This document shows, piece by piece, positions 37,101 to 45,521 of a DNA stretch of 64,000 nucleotides. The position numbers and the translations under genes were made by a program. A model generated the notes under the pieces. The model was not told the DNA's origin, ran no database searches, and was given only the letters and a program-made list of their open reading frames with translations. Within the stretch, counting starts at the first letter, position 1, and each line of letters opens with the position of its first letter. This DNA is from Paraherbaspirillum soli (lineage in GTDB: Bacteria; Pseudomonadota; Gammaproteobacteria; Burkholderiales; Burkholderiaceae_D), in contig NZ_JBHSMT010000008.1 of assembly GCF_042654985.1 (NCBI RefSeq), positions 186,001 through 250,000 on the forward strand. Reading direction: 5' to 3'.

Positions 37101-38283
37101 ACAGACCGTTGAACAACGCCTCAACCGAGTCTTCGGTTGGCGGTTCGCCTGGTCGCATCATGCGATAGATCGCAACGCGGGCAGCCATCTGGTCGTTGGT
37201 ATCGTCACTGCGCAGAGTTTGCGAAATGTAGCCACCTTGATCCAGGTCGTTGGTGTACAGAGTCTGGATGTCGGAGATGTCGGCTTCGCGCAGCTTGGCC
37301 AGCAATTCTTCGGTCAACTCATCGTTGGCGTTGGCAACCACTTCGCCGGTATCGCCGTCGACAATGTTGCGAGCCAGTACGCGGCCCAGCAAGTAGTCTT
37401 CCGGTACCGAGATATGCTTGATGCCGGCAGCTTCGATATCGCGCACGTGCTTGGAGTTGATACGCTTGTCTTTCGCGACCAATACCTTGCCCGACTTGTC
37501 GGTGATATCGAAACGCGCAACTTCGCCGCGCAGACGCTCGGAAACGAATTCCATCTCGGCGCCTTCGTTGCGCAACGCGAAGTTGTCGAACACGAAGAAG
37601 TTAGCCAGGATCTGTTCGACCGACATGCCGATCGCTTTCAACAGAATCGTGACCGGCATCTTGCGGCGACGGTCGACGCGGAAGAACAGGATGTCTTTCG
37701 GATCGAATTCGAAGTCGAGCCAGGAACCGCGGTAAGGAATAATTCTTGCCGAGAACAGCAATTTACCGGACGAGTGAGTCTTGCCACGGTCATGTTCAAA
37801 GAACACGCCTGGCGAACGGTGCAGCTGCGATACGATCACGCGCTCGGTGCCATTGATCACGAACGAGCCGGTGGTTGTCATGAGCGGCAATTCGCCCATG
37901 TAAACTTCCTGCTCTTTCATTTCTTTGACGACCGGCTTGGTCGGCGATTCTTTATCCAGAATCACCAGACGCACCTTGGCGCGCAGTGGCGACGCGAAAG
38001 TCAATCCGCGCTGTTGGCATTCCTTGACGTCAAACGGTGGATCACCGAGAACGTACGACAGGAATTCGAGACGCGCAAAACCATTGTGCGAAACGATAGG
38101 GAAAATAGAAGTGAAAGCCGATTGAAGGCCCTCATTTTTACGTTGAGACGGTACTTTGTCTGCTTGCAAAAAGCCAAGATACGACTCGAGCTGGGTTGCC
38201 AGCAGGAACGGAACGTGGTGAACGTTAGCGCGTTTCGCAAAGGATTTACGAATACGCTTCTTCTCAGTAAATGAGTAGTGCAT
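34177..38283 (-). CDS. rpoB: RNA polymerase beta subunit
   Basis: The 1368-residue subunit begins [20 protein letters not shown]. The rifampicin region [20 protein letters not shown] then [12 protein letters not shown] is wild type. The Mg-site and DNA-hybrid regions and the C-terminal clamp ([20 protein letters not shown]) are intact. The ATG at 38283 has GGAG upstream; a GTG two codons earlier is not preferred. The gap to rplL is 353 bases. Confidence 0.99.
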   Translation of the reverse strand: [1368 protein letters not shown]

Positions 38284-38636
38284 GAACACTCCGTGAGTGA
38301 CAGGAAGGATAGAGAATTCAGGATTCGCTAGATTTTTCAGTCGAACCAGACAACACTAAAGAAACCGGACCATCATTTATTTAGTGAATGCGCTGGATAA
38401 ACTGCCAAACCCAACAACTGCGAAACCTCAAGTCTCAGCCCTTCAAGCTTGATGGCGATAAGGATTCGACTGGGTTGAAAGTACGTCAGCCGACACAAAA
38501 AATACTCAACACAACAAATACGACAACAAATTCAACAACAAAAATCGAAAACGACAAAGGAGCCAAAGCCGAATTCCCATTTTTGGGAATTCTGCACTTT
38601 GACTCCAGCGCACGAATGCGCTCTAAAAAGCTGAAA
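38284..38636 (-). other. rplL-rpoB intergenic region with hairpin and CAA-rich leader
   Basis: No gene is visible. A perfect 9-bp hairpin (38571-38579 with 38584-38592, GAATTCCCA) follows the rplL stop and lacks a T run, so it may be an attenuator or RNase site, as known between rplL and rpoB in E. coli. Next comes a low-complexity stretch of TTGTTG/CAACAA repeats (about 38500-38560) that would be unstructured in RNA. Confidence 0.55.
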
Positions 38637-39014
38637 TTACTTGAGGTCAGCTTTTGCGCCAGCTTCAACCAGCTTCTTCTGTGCTGCTTCTGCGTCGGCT
38701 TTGGAAACGCCTTCTTTAACTGGCTTCGGTGCACCGTCAACCAGGTCTTTAGCTTCTTTCAAGCCCAGACCGGTGATTTCGCGAACTGCCTTAATCACGC
38801 CAACCTTGTTCGCGCCGACTTCCGACAGAACAACGGTGAACTCGGTTTGCTCTTCAGCTGCAGCAGCTGCGCCGCCGCCAGCACCACCACCAGCAACTGC
38901 AACAGCAGCTGCGGAAACGCCAAACTTCTCTTCGAATGCCTTAACCAGGTCATTCAATTCCATAACACTCAGGGAATCGATTTGTGCCAGGAATGCGTCT
39001 TTATCAAAAGCCAT
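38637..39014 (-). CDS. rplL: 50S ribosomal protein L7/L12
   Basis: The 125-residue acidic stalk protein has an N-terminal dimerisation domain (MAFDKDAFLAQIDSLSVMEL), an Ala/Gly hinge (about 36-53) and the C-terminal factor-binding domain with VGANKVGVIKAVREITGLGL and EAKDLVDGAPKPVKEGVSKA. It recruits translation GTPases. It follows rplJ by 78 bases. Confidence 0.98.
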   Translation of the reverse strand: MAFDKDAFLAQIDSLSVMELNDLVKAFEEKFGVSAAAVAVAGGGAGGGAAAAAEEQTEFTVVLSEVGANKVGVIKAVREITGLGLKEAKDLVDGAPKPVKEGVSKADAEAAQKKLVEAGAKADLK

Positions 39015-39092
39015 GTGAAACTCCTAATTTTTTACTATAAATACATCTGATTGGTATTAACGCTAAAAAAAGCGCCGAGGCTTTGCTTAATA

Positions 39093-39590
39093 TTAAGCAG
39101 CTTCGGCTTCTTTTTTTGCTGCCAGAGCAGCCAAAGCACGCGCAAATCCAGCAATCGGCATCTGCATCATGCCCACAACTTGGGCCAGCAGAACTTCGCG
39201 ACTTGGAATGCTTGCCAACGCTTGCACAGCCGCTTTATCAAGCGACTTACCAGCGTAGTTACCTGCCTTGACGACCAGTTTGTCGTTGGTTTTTGCAAAG
39301 TCATTGATGACTTTTGCAGCAGCAACAGCATCCGCGGAGATCGAATAGATCAACGGGCCGGTCATTTGCGGGGCGAGGTCGGCAAAAGCGGTACCTTCAA
39401 CAGCGCGACGTGCCAGTGTATTTTTCAATACACGCAAGTACACACCTTGGGTACGCGCATTGGCGCGCAGTTGCGTCAAGTGACCAACCTGGATGCCACG
39501 GTATTCGGCCACGACGATGGTCTGCGCAGTTTTCACTTGGGCAGAAACTTCGGCGACGACGGCCTTTTTGTCATTCAGATTGAGACTCAA
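39093..39590 (-). CDS. rplJ: 50S ribosomal protein L10, TTG start
   Basis: The 165-residue protein anchors the L7/L12 dimers. It begins MSLNLNDKKAVVAEVSAQVK. The best start is TTG at 39590, because GGAGG (39601-39597) lies six bases upstream; a TTG two codons earlier overlaps that site. No ATG exists near it. The C-terminal helix (after about residue 135) binds L12. The leader upstream can fold, and in enterobacteria the L10-L12 complex represses translation from such a leader. Confidence 0.96.
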   Translation of the reverse strand: MSLNLNDKKAVVAEVSAQVKTAQTIVVAEYRGIQVGHLTQLRANARTQGVYLRVLKNTLARRAVEGTAFADLAPQMTGPLIYSISADAVAAAKVINDFAKTNDKLVVKAGNYAGKSLDKAAVQALASIPSREVLLAQVVGMMQMPIAGFARALAALAAKKEAEAA

Positions 39591-39935
39591 GATCAACCTC
39601 CAAAAATGATGCTTGGTAACTACATAACCGCAAGTGGTTACTTACCTCACATCGGTTCGAACACGGCGTCCGAAGTTAGGAGTTCAGTACTGGCGCGTTA
39701 AAACGCAGCGTTGAGACTACAAAACTTGTTCGGGTACACCATCTGCGCTGGGTGCCAAATGATTTCTCGTTTGACGTTTAACTTTGTGCACCACCTGCAT
39801 GCACACTGCCCAACGGTCTTTGATTGTCTGGCCCAGCATCGCTATTAACCATGCGGGACCAGCCCAAAGATTCGCCTGATTGCGATGCGCTTTGCACATC
39901 GCGGTCAGGACTTGATTCAATATGCCTAAGCAGTA
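39591..39935 (-). other. rplA-rplJ gap: L10 leader with stem-loops
   Basis: This 345-base gap has no gene. Near rplJ a stem-loop at 39615-39646 (GGTAA/TTACC with an inner AACC/GGTT) matches the place of the L10-binding leader. Near rplA a second stem-loop at 39875-39909 (CCTGA outer, GCGATG/CATCGC inner) could be an attenuator or processing site. A promoter was not identified. Confidence 0.5.
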
Positions 39936-40631
39936 TTAAGCAGCCAAAGTCGACTGATCAACACGGACGCCAGCGCCCATGGTTGACGACAGCGAAATCT
40001 TGCGCAGGTAGACACCCTTGCTGGTTGCTGGCTTGGCTTTGCTCAATGCGTCGATCAGTGCCAACAAGTTGGACTTCAATTCTGCATCGCTAAACGATTT
40101 ACGACCGATGGTTGCGTGAATGATACCGGCCTTGTCGGTACGGTATTGCACTTGACCGGCTTTGGCGTTCTTGACGGCAGTAGCGACGTCAGGAGTAACA
40201 GTGCCGACCTTCGGGTTTGGCATCAAGCCACGTGGTCCCAGGATCTGACCCAGCGTACCAACGATACGCATGGTGTCCGGCGAGGCGATCACGATGTCGA
40301 AAGGCATGTTGCCGGCTTTGATTTGTTCAGCCAGGTCGTCCATACCAACCACGTCGGCGCCAGCAGCCTTAGCTTGTTCGGCTTTTTCGCCGGAAGCAAA
40401 TACCGCTACGCGAACGCTCTTGCCGGTGCCAGCTGGCAACACGACAGAACCACGAACCACTTGGTCCGATTTCTTTGCATCAACGCCCAATTGGACGGAC
40501 ACGTCGATCGATTCGTTGAACTTTGCAGTTGCGCATTCCTTGATCAACGCAACAGCGTTATCGAATGGATATGCCTTGGTGCGATCAACTTTAGCTTTGA
40601 TTGCTTTTGCGCGTTTAGTTAACTTAGCCAT
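39936..40631 (-). CDS. rplA: 50S ribosomal protein L1
   Basis: The 231-residue protein has the L1 signature in KVGTVTPDVATAVKNAKAGQ and GQILGPRGLMPNPK. L1 forms the mobile stalk at the E site and represses the L11 operon. Its ATG overlaps the rplK stop by one base. Confidence 0.98.
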   Translation of the reverse strand: MAKLTKRAKAIKAKVDRTKAYPFDNAVALIKECATAKFNESIDVSVQLGVDAKKSDQVVRGSVVLPAGTGKSVRVAVFASGEKAEQAKAAGADVVGMDDLAEQIKAGNMPFDIVIASPDTMRIVGTLGQILGPRGLMPNPKVGTVTPDVATAVKNAKAGQVQYRTDKAGIIHATIGRKSFSDAELKSNLLALIDALSKAKPATSKGVYLRKISLSSTMGAGVRVDQSTLAA

Positions 40632-41062
40632 TACAGACCCTCCACCGTGATACCCATCGAACGAGCAGAACCGGCGATAGTACGTACGCCAGCTTCCAGA
40701 TCAGCACCAGTCAAATCGGGCTTCTTCAAGGTAGCGATTTCTTCTGCTTGCTTGCGGGTGATCGAACCGACTTTATCGGTATGCGGCTTAGCCGAACCCT
40801 TGGTGATACCGGCAGCCTTCTTGATCAGAATCGTTGCTGGCGGCGTCTTCATCACAAAAGTGAAGGACTTGTCAGCGAATGCGGTGATCACGACTGGGAT
40901 TGGCAGACCTGGTTCAACACCTTGGGTCTGGGCATTAAATGCCTTACAGAATTCCATGATGTTCAGACCGCGCTGACCCAATGCTGGACCAATTGGAGGG
41001 GATGGGTTTGCTTTACCAGCTGGCACTTGCAGCTTGATAAAACCAATAATCTTCTTTGCCAT
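40631..41062 (-). CDS. rplK: 50S ribosomal protein L11
   Basis: The 143-residue protein begins MAKKIIGFIKLQVPAGKANP and has PPIGPALGQRGLNIMEFCKA. It sits in the GTPase centre and is needed for the RelA response. It is 201 bases downstream of nusG, with an inverted GAATTC pair near 41155-41178 in the gap. Confidence 0.98.
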   Translation of the reverse strand: MAKKIIGFIKLQVPAGKANPSPPIGPALGQRGLNIMEFCKAFNAQTQGVEPGLPIPVVITAFADKSFTFVMKTPPATILIKKAAGITKGSAKPHTDKVGSITRKQAEEIATLKKPDLTGADLEAGVRTIAGSARSMGITVEGL

Positions 41063-41263
41063 GAGGGCTCCTACGTTGATTGAGTATTAGCGCCTTTTCG
41101 ATCAGTCTGCGGATTAAAGCAGGCAACGACCTATTAGGGCTCCTCTTACTGCATCGAATTCCATGAGGTTTGAATTCATGACGCTCCGAACGGCGTTTGC
41201 TGCTTACATTTCCAGCGATTTTTTCTCTTCGCCGGTTGCTGCCATTTAGATCAAAATGGCAAA

Positions 41264-41860
41264 TTAAACTTTTTCGACTTGACCGAATTCCAGCTCAACC
41301 GGAGTTGCACGACCGAAGATAGTGACCGTCACGCGAACGCGCGATTTTTCGTAATTCACTTCTTCCACATTGCCGTTAAAGTCGGTGAAAGGACCATCCT
41401 TGATCCGCACCAGTTCGCCCACTTCATACAACACTTTTGGACGTGGCTTCTCGATACCGTCTTGCATTTGCTGCATGATCTTGTCGACTTCATGCTGCGG
41501 AATCGGAGTTGGTTTATTTGACTTGCCGCCGATAAAGCCGGTTACCTTGTTGGTGTTTTTGACCAAATGCCAGGTATCGTCGGTCATTTCCATTTCGACC
41601 AGCACATAGCCAGGGAAGAAACGACGCTCGGTGACAGATTTTTGACCACTCTTGACTTCGACGACTTCTTCGGTCGGCACCAGGATCTGGCCAAACAGGT
41701 CTTGCATTCCGGCACGATCGATACGTTCGGTAAGGGCGCGTTGCACGCTCTTTTCCATACCGGAATAAGCATGCACCACATACCAGCGCTTTTTGCCAGC
41801 AGACGCCGGAACCGTTACGGCCGGTGTTGCTTGCGCATCGTTTTGTGTGCTTTCGCTCAT
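41264..41860 (-). CDS. nusG: transcription antitermination factor NusG
   Basis: The 198-residue protein has the NGN domain (KKRWYVVHAYSGMEKSVQRA) and the C-terminal KOW domain (GELVRIKDGPFTDFNGNVEE). It binds beta' to promote processivity and links RNA polymerase to S10/NusE or Rho. It carries about 20 extra N-terminal residues relative to E. coli, common in Burkholderiales. The ATG overlaps the secE TAA by one base. Confidence 0.98.
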   Translation of the reverse strand: MSESTQNDAQATPAVTVPASAGKKRWYVVHAYSGMEKSVQRALTERIDRAGMQDLFGQILVPTEEVVEVKSGQKSVTERRFFPGYVLVEMEMTDDTWHLVKNTNKVTGFIGGKSNKPTPIPQHEVDKIMQQMQDGIEKPRPKVLYEVGELVRIKDGPFTDFNGNVEEVNYEKSRVRVTVTIFGRATPVELEFGQVEKV

Positions 41861-42243
41861 TATTGTTTCCAGCCCAAAATCACGTCGTACAACAAGACCT
41901 CGAGGAGCTTATCGATGCCCCACAGGAAAATCGCCATTACCAGCACAAATGCAAAAACGATGGCAGTAATCTGCATCGCTTCCTTGCGCGTTGGCCAAAC
42001 AACTTTTTTTGTTTCGCGCACGGCTTCCTTGGCGAAACCGAGGAATTCACGACCTTGAGTCGAGGTCCATGCACAGGCGATTGCCACCACCAAACCGGCA
42101 ACCAGCACGCCAGCGCGTGCCAGACCAGACTGGCCCGACAAAAAATAAAAGCCGACAACGCCGGCGACGACAGCCAAAACTGCCATTATTACTTTGAGCT
42201 TGCTGCCGGACTCGCCGACAGTTTGCACAGGGTGGTTAGACAT
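41860..42243 (-). CDS. secE: preprotein translocase subunit SecE
   Basis: The 127-residue protein has three membrane helices (about 17-36, 42-60 and 93-117) and the conserved amphipathic helix plus core EFLGFAKEAVRETKKVVWPT, the SecE signature. It stabilises SecY. It is between tRNA-Trp and nusG, the common order. Confidence 0.97.
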   Translation of the reverse strand: MSNHPVQTVGESGSKLKVIMAVLAVVAGVVGFYFLSGQSGLARAGVLVAGLVVAIACAWTSTQGREFLGFAKEAVRETKKVVWPTRKEAMQITAIVFAFVLVMAIFLWGIDKLLEVLLYDVILGWKQ

Positions 42244-42279
42244 ACGCGGTTTACTTTCAGTACCCTACACCTGAATCGG

Positions 42280-42355
42280 TGGCAGGGGCGGAGGGCATCG
42301 AACCCCCAACCTCCGGTTTTGGAGACCGGCGCTCTGCCAATTGAGCTACACCCCT
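42280..42355 (-). tRNA. tRNA-Trp (anticodon CCA)
   Basis: The minus strand folds into a cloverleaf: acceptor AGGGGTG with CGCCCCT, D-arm GCTCAATTGGCAGAGC, anticodon loop TCTCCAAAA, T-arm GGGGGTTCGATGCCCTC-like, then discriminator G and an encoded CCA tail. It lies between tuf and secE, as in E. coli. Confidence 0.95.
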
Positions 42356-42461
42356 ACGCTTAAAACACTTTTCTGATCTAGTTGCCTAGTACAACCAGAT
42401 CAGACATCAACGCCGCGAGGCGAGAAATTCCCGGGTCGCGGCGCGTTACAGCTTTTCTCGA

Positions 42462-43652
42462 TTACTCGATGATCTTGGCAACAACACCAGCACCAACGGT
42501 ACGGCCACCTTCGCGAATCGCGAAACGCAGACCTTCTTCCATCGCGATCGGGTTGATCAACATCACGGTGATCGACACGTTATCGCCTGGCATCACCATT
42601 TCTTTATCCTTCGGCAACTCGATCGAACCAGTCACGTCCGTGGTACGGAAGTAGAACTGTGGACGGTAGTTGTTGAAGAATGGTGTGTGACGACCGCCTT
42701 CGTCTTTCGACAGAACATAGATCTCGCCGGTGAAATGCTTGTGCGGCTTGATCGAACCTGGCTTGGCCAACACTTGGCCGCGCTCCACGTCTTCACGCTT
42801 GGTACCGCGCAACAGCACGCCAACGTTGTCGCCGGCTTGACCTTGATCCAGCAGCTTACGGAACATTTCAACGCCGGTGCAAGTTGTCTGTTGAGTATCG
42901 CGGATACCAACGATTTCCAGTGCTTCGCCAACCTTGACGATGCCGCGCTCAACACGACCGGTCACCACAGTACCGCGGCCGGAGATCGAGAACACGTCTT
43001 CCACTGGCAGCAGGAATGCGCCGTCAACAGCACGTTCCGGTGTCGGGATGTAGGTATCCAGTGCTTCCGCCAGTGCCATGATCGCTTGCTCGCCCAGTGG
43101 GCCAGTGTCGCCTTCCAGTGCCAGCTTGGCCGAACCCTTGATGATAGGCAGATCGTCGCCTGGGAATTCGTACTTGGTCAGCAGTTCGCGCACTTCCATC
43201 TCGACCAGCTCGAGCAACTCTTCGTCGTCGACCATGTCGGCTTTGTTCAGGAACACGATGATGTATGGCACGCCAACTTGACGCGACAACAGGATGTGTT
43301 CGCGGGTTTGCGGCATTGGGCCGTCAGCTGCGGAACAGACCAGGATCGCGCCGTCCATTTGCGCCGCGCCGGTGATCATGTTTTTCACATAGTCAGCATG
43401 GCCTGGGCAGTCAACGTGGGCGTAGTGGCGATTGGCAGTTTCGTACTCAACGTGCGCGGTGTTGATCGTGATGCCGCGCGCTTTTTCTTCTGGCGCTGCG
43501 TCAATTTGATCGTAGGCTTTGGCTTCGCCGCCAAACTTCTTCGACAATACTGTCGCGATTGCCGCGGTCAGCGTGGTCTTGCCATGGTCAACGTGGCCAA
43601 TCGTGCCCACATTCACGTGCGGCTTGGTCCGCTCGAATTTGCCTTTTGCCAT
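42462..43652 (-). CDS. tuf: elongation factor Tu, copy in the tRNA-tuf operon
   Basis: This 396-residue second EF-Tu has the same GTPase motifs (GHVDHGKT, DCPGHADY, NKADMVDD). It differs from the str copy mainly in the second half: INPTQA versus IRDTQQ, KPHANF versus KPHKHF, ALPEGK versus ELPKDK, and the end KILPDA versus KIIE. Its first third is nearly identical at DNA level, a sign of recent gene conversion. It lies between tRNA-Thr and tRNA-Trp. Confidence 0.99.
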   Translation of the reverse strand: MAKGKFERTKPHVNVGTIGHVDHGKTTLTAAIATVLSKKFGGEAKAYDQIDAAPEEKARGITINTAHVEYETANRHYAHVDCPGHADYVKNMITGAAQMDGAILVCSAADGPMPQTREHILLSRQVGVPYIIVFLNKADMVDDEELLELVEMEVRELLTKYEFPGDDLPIIKGSAKLALEGDTGPLGEQAIMALAEALDTYIPTPERAVDGAFLLPVEDVFSISGRGTVVTGRVERGIVKVGEALEIVGIRDTQQTTCTGVEMFRKLLDQGQAGDNVGVLLRGTKREDVERGQVLAKPGSIKPHKHFTGEIYVLSKDEGGRHTPFFNNYRPQFYFRTTDVTGSIELPKDKEMVMPGDNVSITVMLINPIAMEEGLRFAIREGGRTVGAGVVAKIIE

Positions 43653-43780
43653 CTTGGACTCCTAACGATTTGATGAGAATGTTCAGGCACGCGCCCGACC
43701 GTCTTACAGATTGAATATTGACCTACTATTTCGTCGGCACCCATTTGCAGAAACTGCAGACACCGAAACATGCTTAATTC

Positions 43781-43855
<75 letters not shown>

Positions 43856-43915
43856 TATGCTGTTCGTGTGTTTTTTACTTCTAAGCAACAACACGCCCAA
43901 CTTTATAAAATCTAC

Positions 43916-43989
43916 TGGAGCGGGTGAAGGGAATCGAACCCTCGTCATAAGCTTGGAAGGCTTCAGCTCTACCATTGAGCTACACCCGC
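43916..43989 (-). tRNA. tRNA-Gly (anticodon TCC)
   Basis: A cloverleaf on the minus strand with acceptor GCGGGTG/CACCCGC, D-arm GCTCAATGGTAGAGC, anticodon loop CTTCCAAG, T-loop TTCGATTC and encoded CCA. It lies between tRNA-Tyr and tRNA-Thr. Confidence 0.95.
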
Positions 43990-44049
43990 TAGTTCACTTC
44001 AACCGCAACAATTTTGAACTGCTTTACTACTTTTCACTTCTTCCCAAAA

Positions 44050-44135
44050 TGGTGGAGAGGGCTGGATTCGAACCAGCGTACTCGTAAGAGGGCAGATTTA
44101 CAGTCTGCTGCCATTAACCACTCGGCCACCTCTCC
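44050..44135 (-). tRNA. tRNA-Tyr (anticodon GTA)
   Basis: An 86-base type II tRNA with acceptor GGAGAGG/CCTCTCC, D-arm GCCGAGTGGTTAATGGC, anticodon loop CTGTAAAT, a long variable arm, T-loop TTCGAATC and encoded CCA. It is the first gene of the tRNA-tuf-secE transcription unit. Confidence 0.95.
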
Positions 44136-44149
44136 GCAGGGAACCCCGG

Positions 44150-44178
44150 ATTATAGTAACGCTCTTCCCAAGTGTCAA
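44150..44178 (-). promoter_or_regulatory. consensus sigma-70 promoter of the tRNA-tuf-secE unit
   Basis: On the minus strand TTGACA (44178-44173) and TATAAT (44155-44150) are exactly 17 bases apart, a perfect consensus promoter. A G/C-rich discriminator (CCGGGG) follows, the form typical of stringently controlled stable RNA promoters. Confidence 0.92.
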
Positions 44179-44354
44179 CTGCTAGCGATGATTTTTCTAA
44201 GAAATTTCTAAATTTATGCAAATAAATCGCTAAACAAGCTATTCGATCCGGCCTCATCGCCCAAATCAACAGAAATTTCCACGCATCAAGCGCTTCGACA
44301 CCAGGGACTTGCCGGCACGGGGATTTCATCGCCGGTCAAGGGGCTGAAATAATA

Positions 44355-45344
44355 TCAGAAACGCGTTTCGCGCGCAGCTCTTAAAAATCCATCCAGGATC
44401 GGAGTGCAATCCAACAACTGCGGCCCGCCGGCCCGATGGAACTCCGGATGCCATTGCACGCCCATGACAAATGGTGCTTTGCGGTAACGTATTGCTTCAA
44501 TGATATTGTCGGTTCCGGACACCGCTTCGATCGTCAGATCGCGCCCCAAATCCTTGACCGCCTGGTGATGAATCGAATTGACCACCAGCTCACGGTGCTC
44601 GTCGCTTTGGGCGCTGAACAAAGTTGCCAGCGATGAACCTTGCGGGAAATGAATCGCGTGATGCAGGCGATCGTATTCGTCATTGACGTGCTTGATCGAG
44701 GTCGGCACGTCGGTCGCAATATCCTGATACAGGGTGCCGCCGAAAGCCACGTTGATCAACTGGCAACCGCGGCAAATGCCTAGCACCGGCTTGCCGGCTT
44801 CGATGAATTCGTGCAGCAACTCCAGTTCGTACATATCGCGCACGCGGTCGCCGCCCCATTCCGGCCGGGTCGCCGCTTGCGCATAACTCTGCGGCGAAAC
44901 ATCGGCGCCGCCCTGCAGCACCAGGCCGTCCAGGTGCTTGGCATAGTCGCGCAAGCGAATGCTGCTTGGATGCACCAGTCCATTGGTATTGACCGTCGGG
45001 ATCATGAACACCAGCACGTTGCGCGACATCACCCATTGAGCGATCGACTCTTCCAGGTATTGCAAGGTACGTCCGCGCAGCCCTTTGGCGCCCTCTTCCG
45101 GATGAAAAATCCGGGCCGAGATGCCGATCTTCAGGGTGCGCTGCATCATGCGCCGTCCGGCCTTGTCCGACAAGGCGCGGAAACGGGCGGCAATCAGCTT
45201 CCAGGTTTGCGGCCACGGCGCATCGCTGTCGCTTGGCTCCGTCGGCTTGGCCGGTGCCGGCTTTGGCTCGGCAGAGGCAGGCTCGGTCGCAGGTTCGGCA
45301 TGCTTCTGAGCATCGCCGGCTTCGGGGTTATGAATTTCGGACAT
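44355..45344 (-). CDS. gamma-glutamyl hydrolase / class I glutamine amidotransferase-like protein (peptidase C26, PuuD-like)
   Basis: The 329-residue protein has the catalytic Cys at residue 191 in LGICRGCQLIN, then GTLYQDI, and the His and Glu in GVQWHPEFH near the C-terminus. This is the PuuD group, which splits gamma-glutamyl-GABA in putrescine breakdown, though other gamma-glutamyl amides are possible. An N-terminal stretch of about 45 residues is rich in Pro, Ala and Glu and likely disordered. No puu genes are adjacent, so the role is not confirmed by context. The start has only a weak ribosome site. Confidence 0.88.
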   Translation of the reverse strand: MSEIHNPEAGDAQKHAEPATEPASAEPKPAPAKPTEPSDSDAPWPQTWKLIAARFRALSDKAGRRMMQRTLKIGISARIFHPEEGAKGLRGRTLQYLEESIAQWVMSRNVLVFMIPTVNTNGLVHPSSIRLRDYAKHLDGLVLQGGADVSPQSYAQAATRPEWGGDRVRDMYELELLHEFIEAGKPVLGICRGCQLINVAFGGTLYQDIATDVPTSIKHVNDEYDRLHHAIHFPQGSSLATLFSAQSDEHRELVVNSIHHQAVKDLGRDLTIEAVSGTDNIIEAIRYRKAPFVMGVQWHPEFHRAGGPQLLDCTPILDGFLRAARETRF

Positions 45345-45521
45345 GTTCTTTGGGAATGAAATGAATGTTGGGTAAACTGCGGCACATCGATAAAAATCAG
45401 CTTGTTAAAGTATAGGCTTGCTGAGTGTCATTGAGCGCCGTTTTCCATTTCAGTTCATCTTATGCACCGCCTAGTTGTCATAATGCATGCCCCACCGACC
45501 TGAGCTATCCACCATCCGCAT

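Noticed and set aside
34168..38274. Two long plus-strand frames opposite rpoB (760 and 556 codons)
   Set aside because: Same reason: antisense shadows of rpoB without recognisable domains or ribosome sites.
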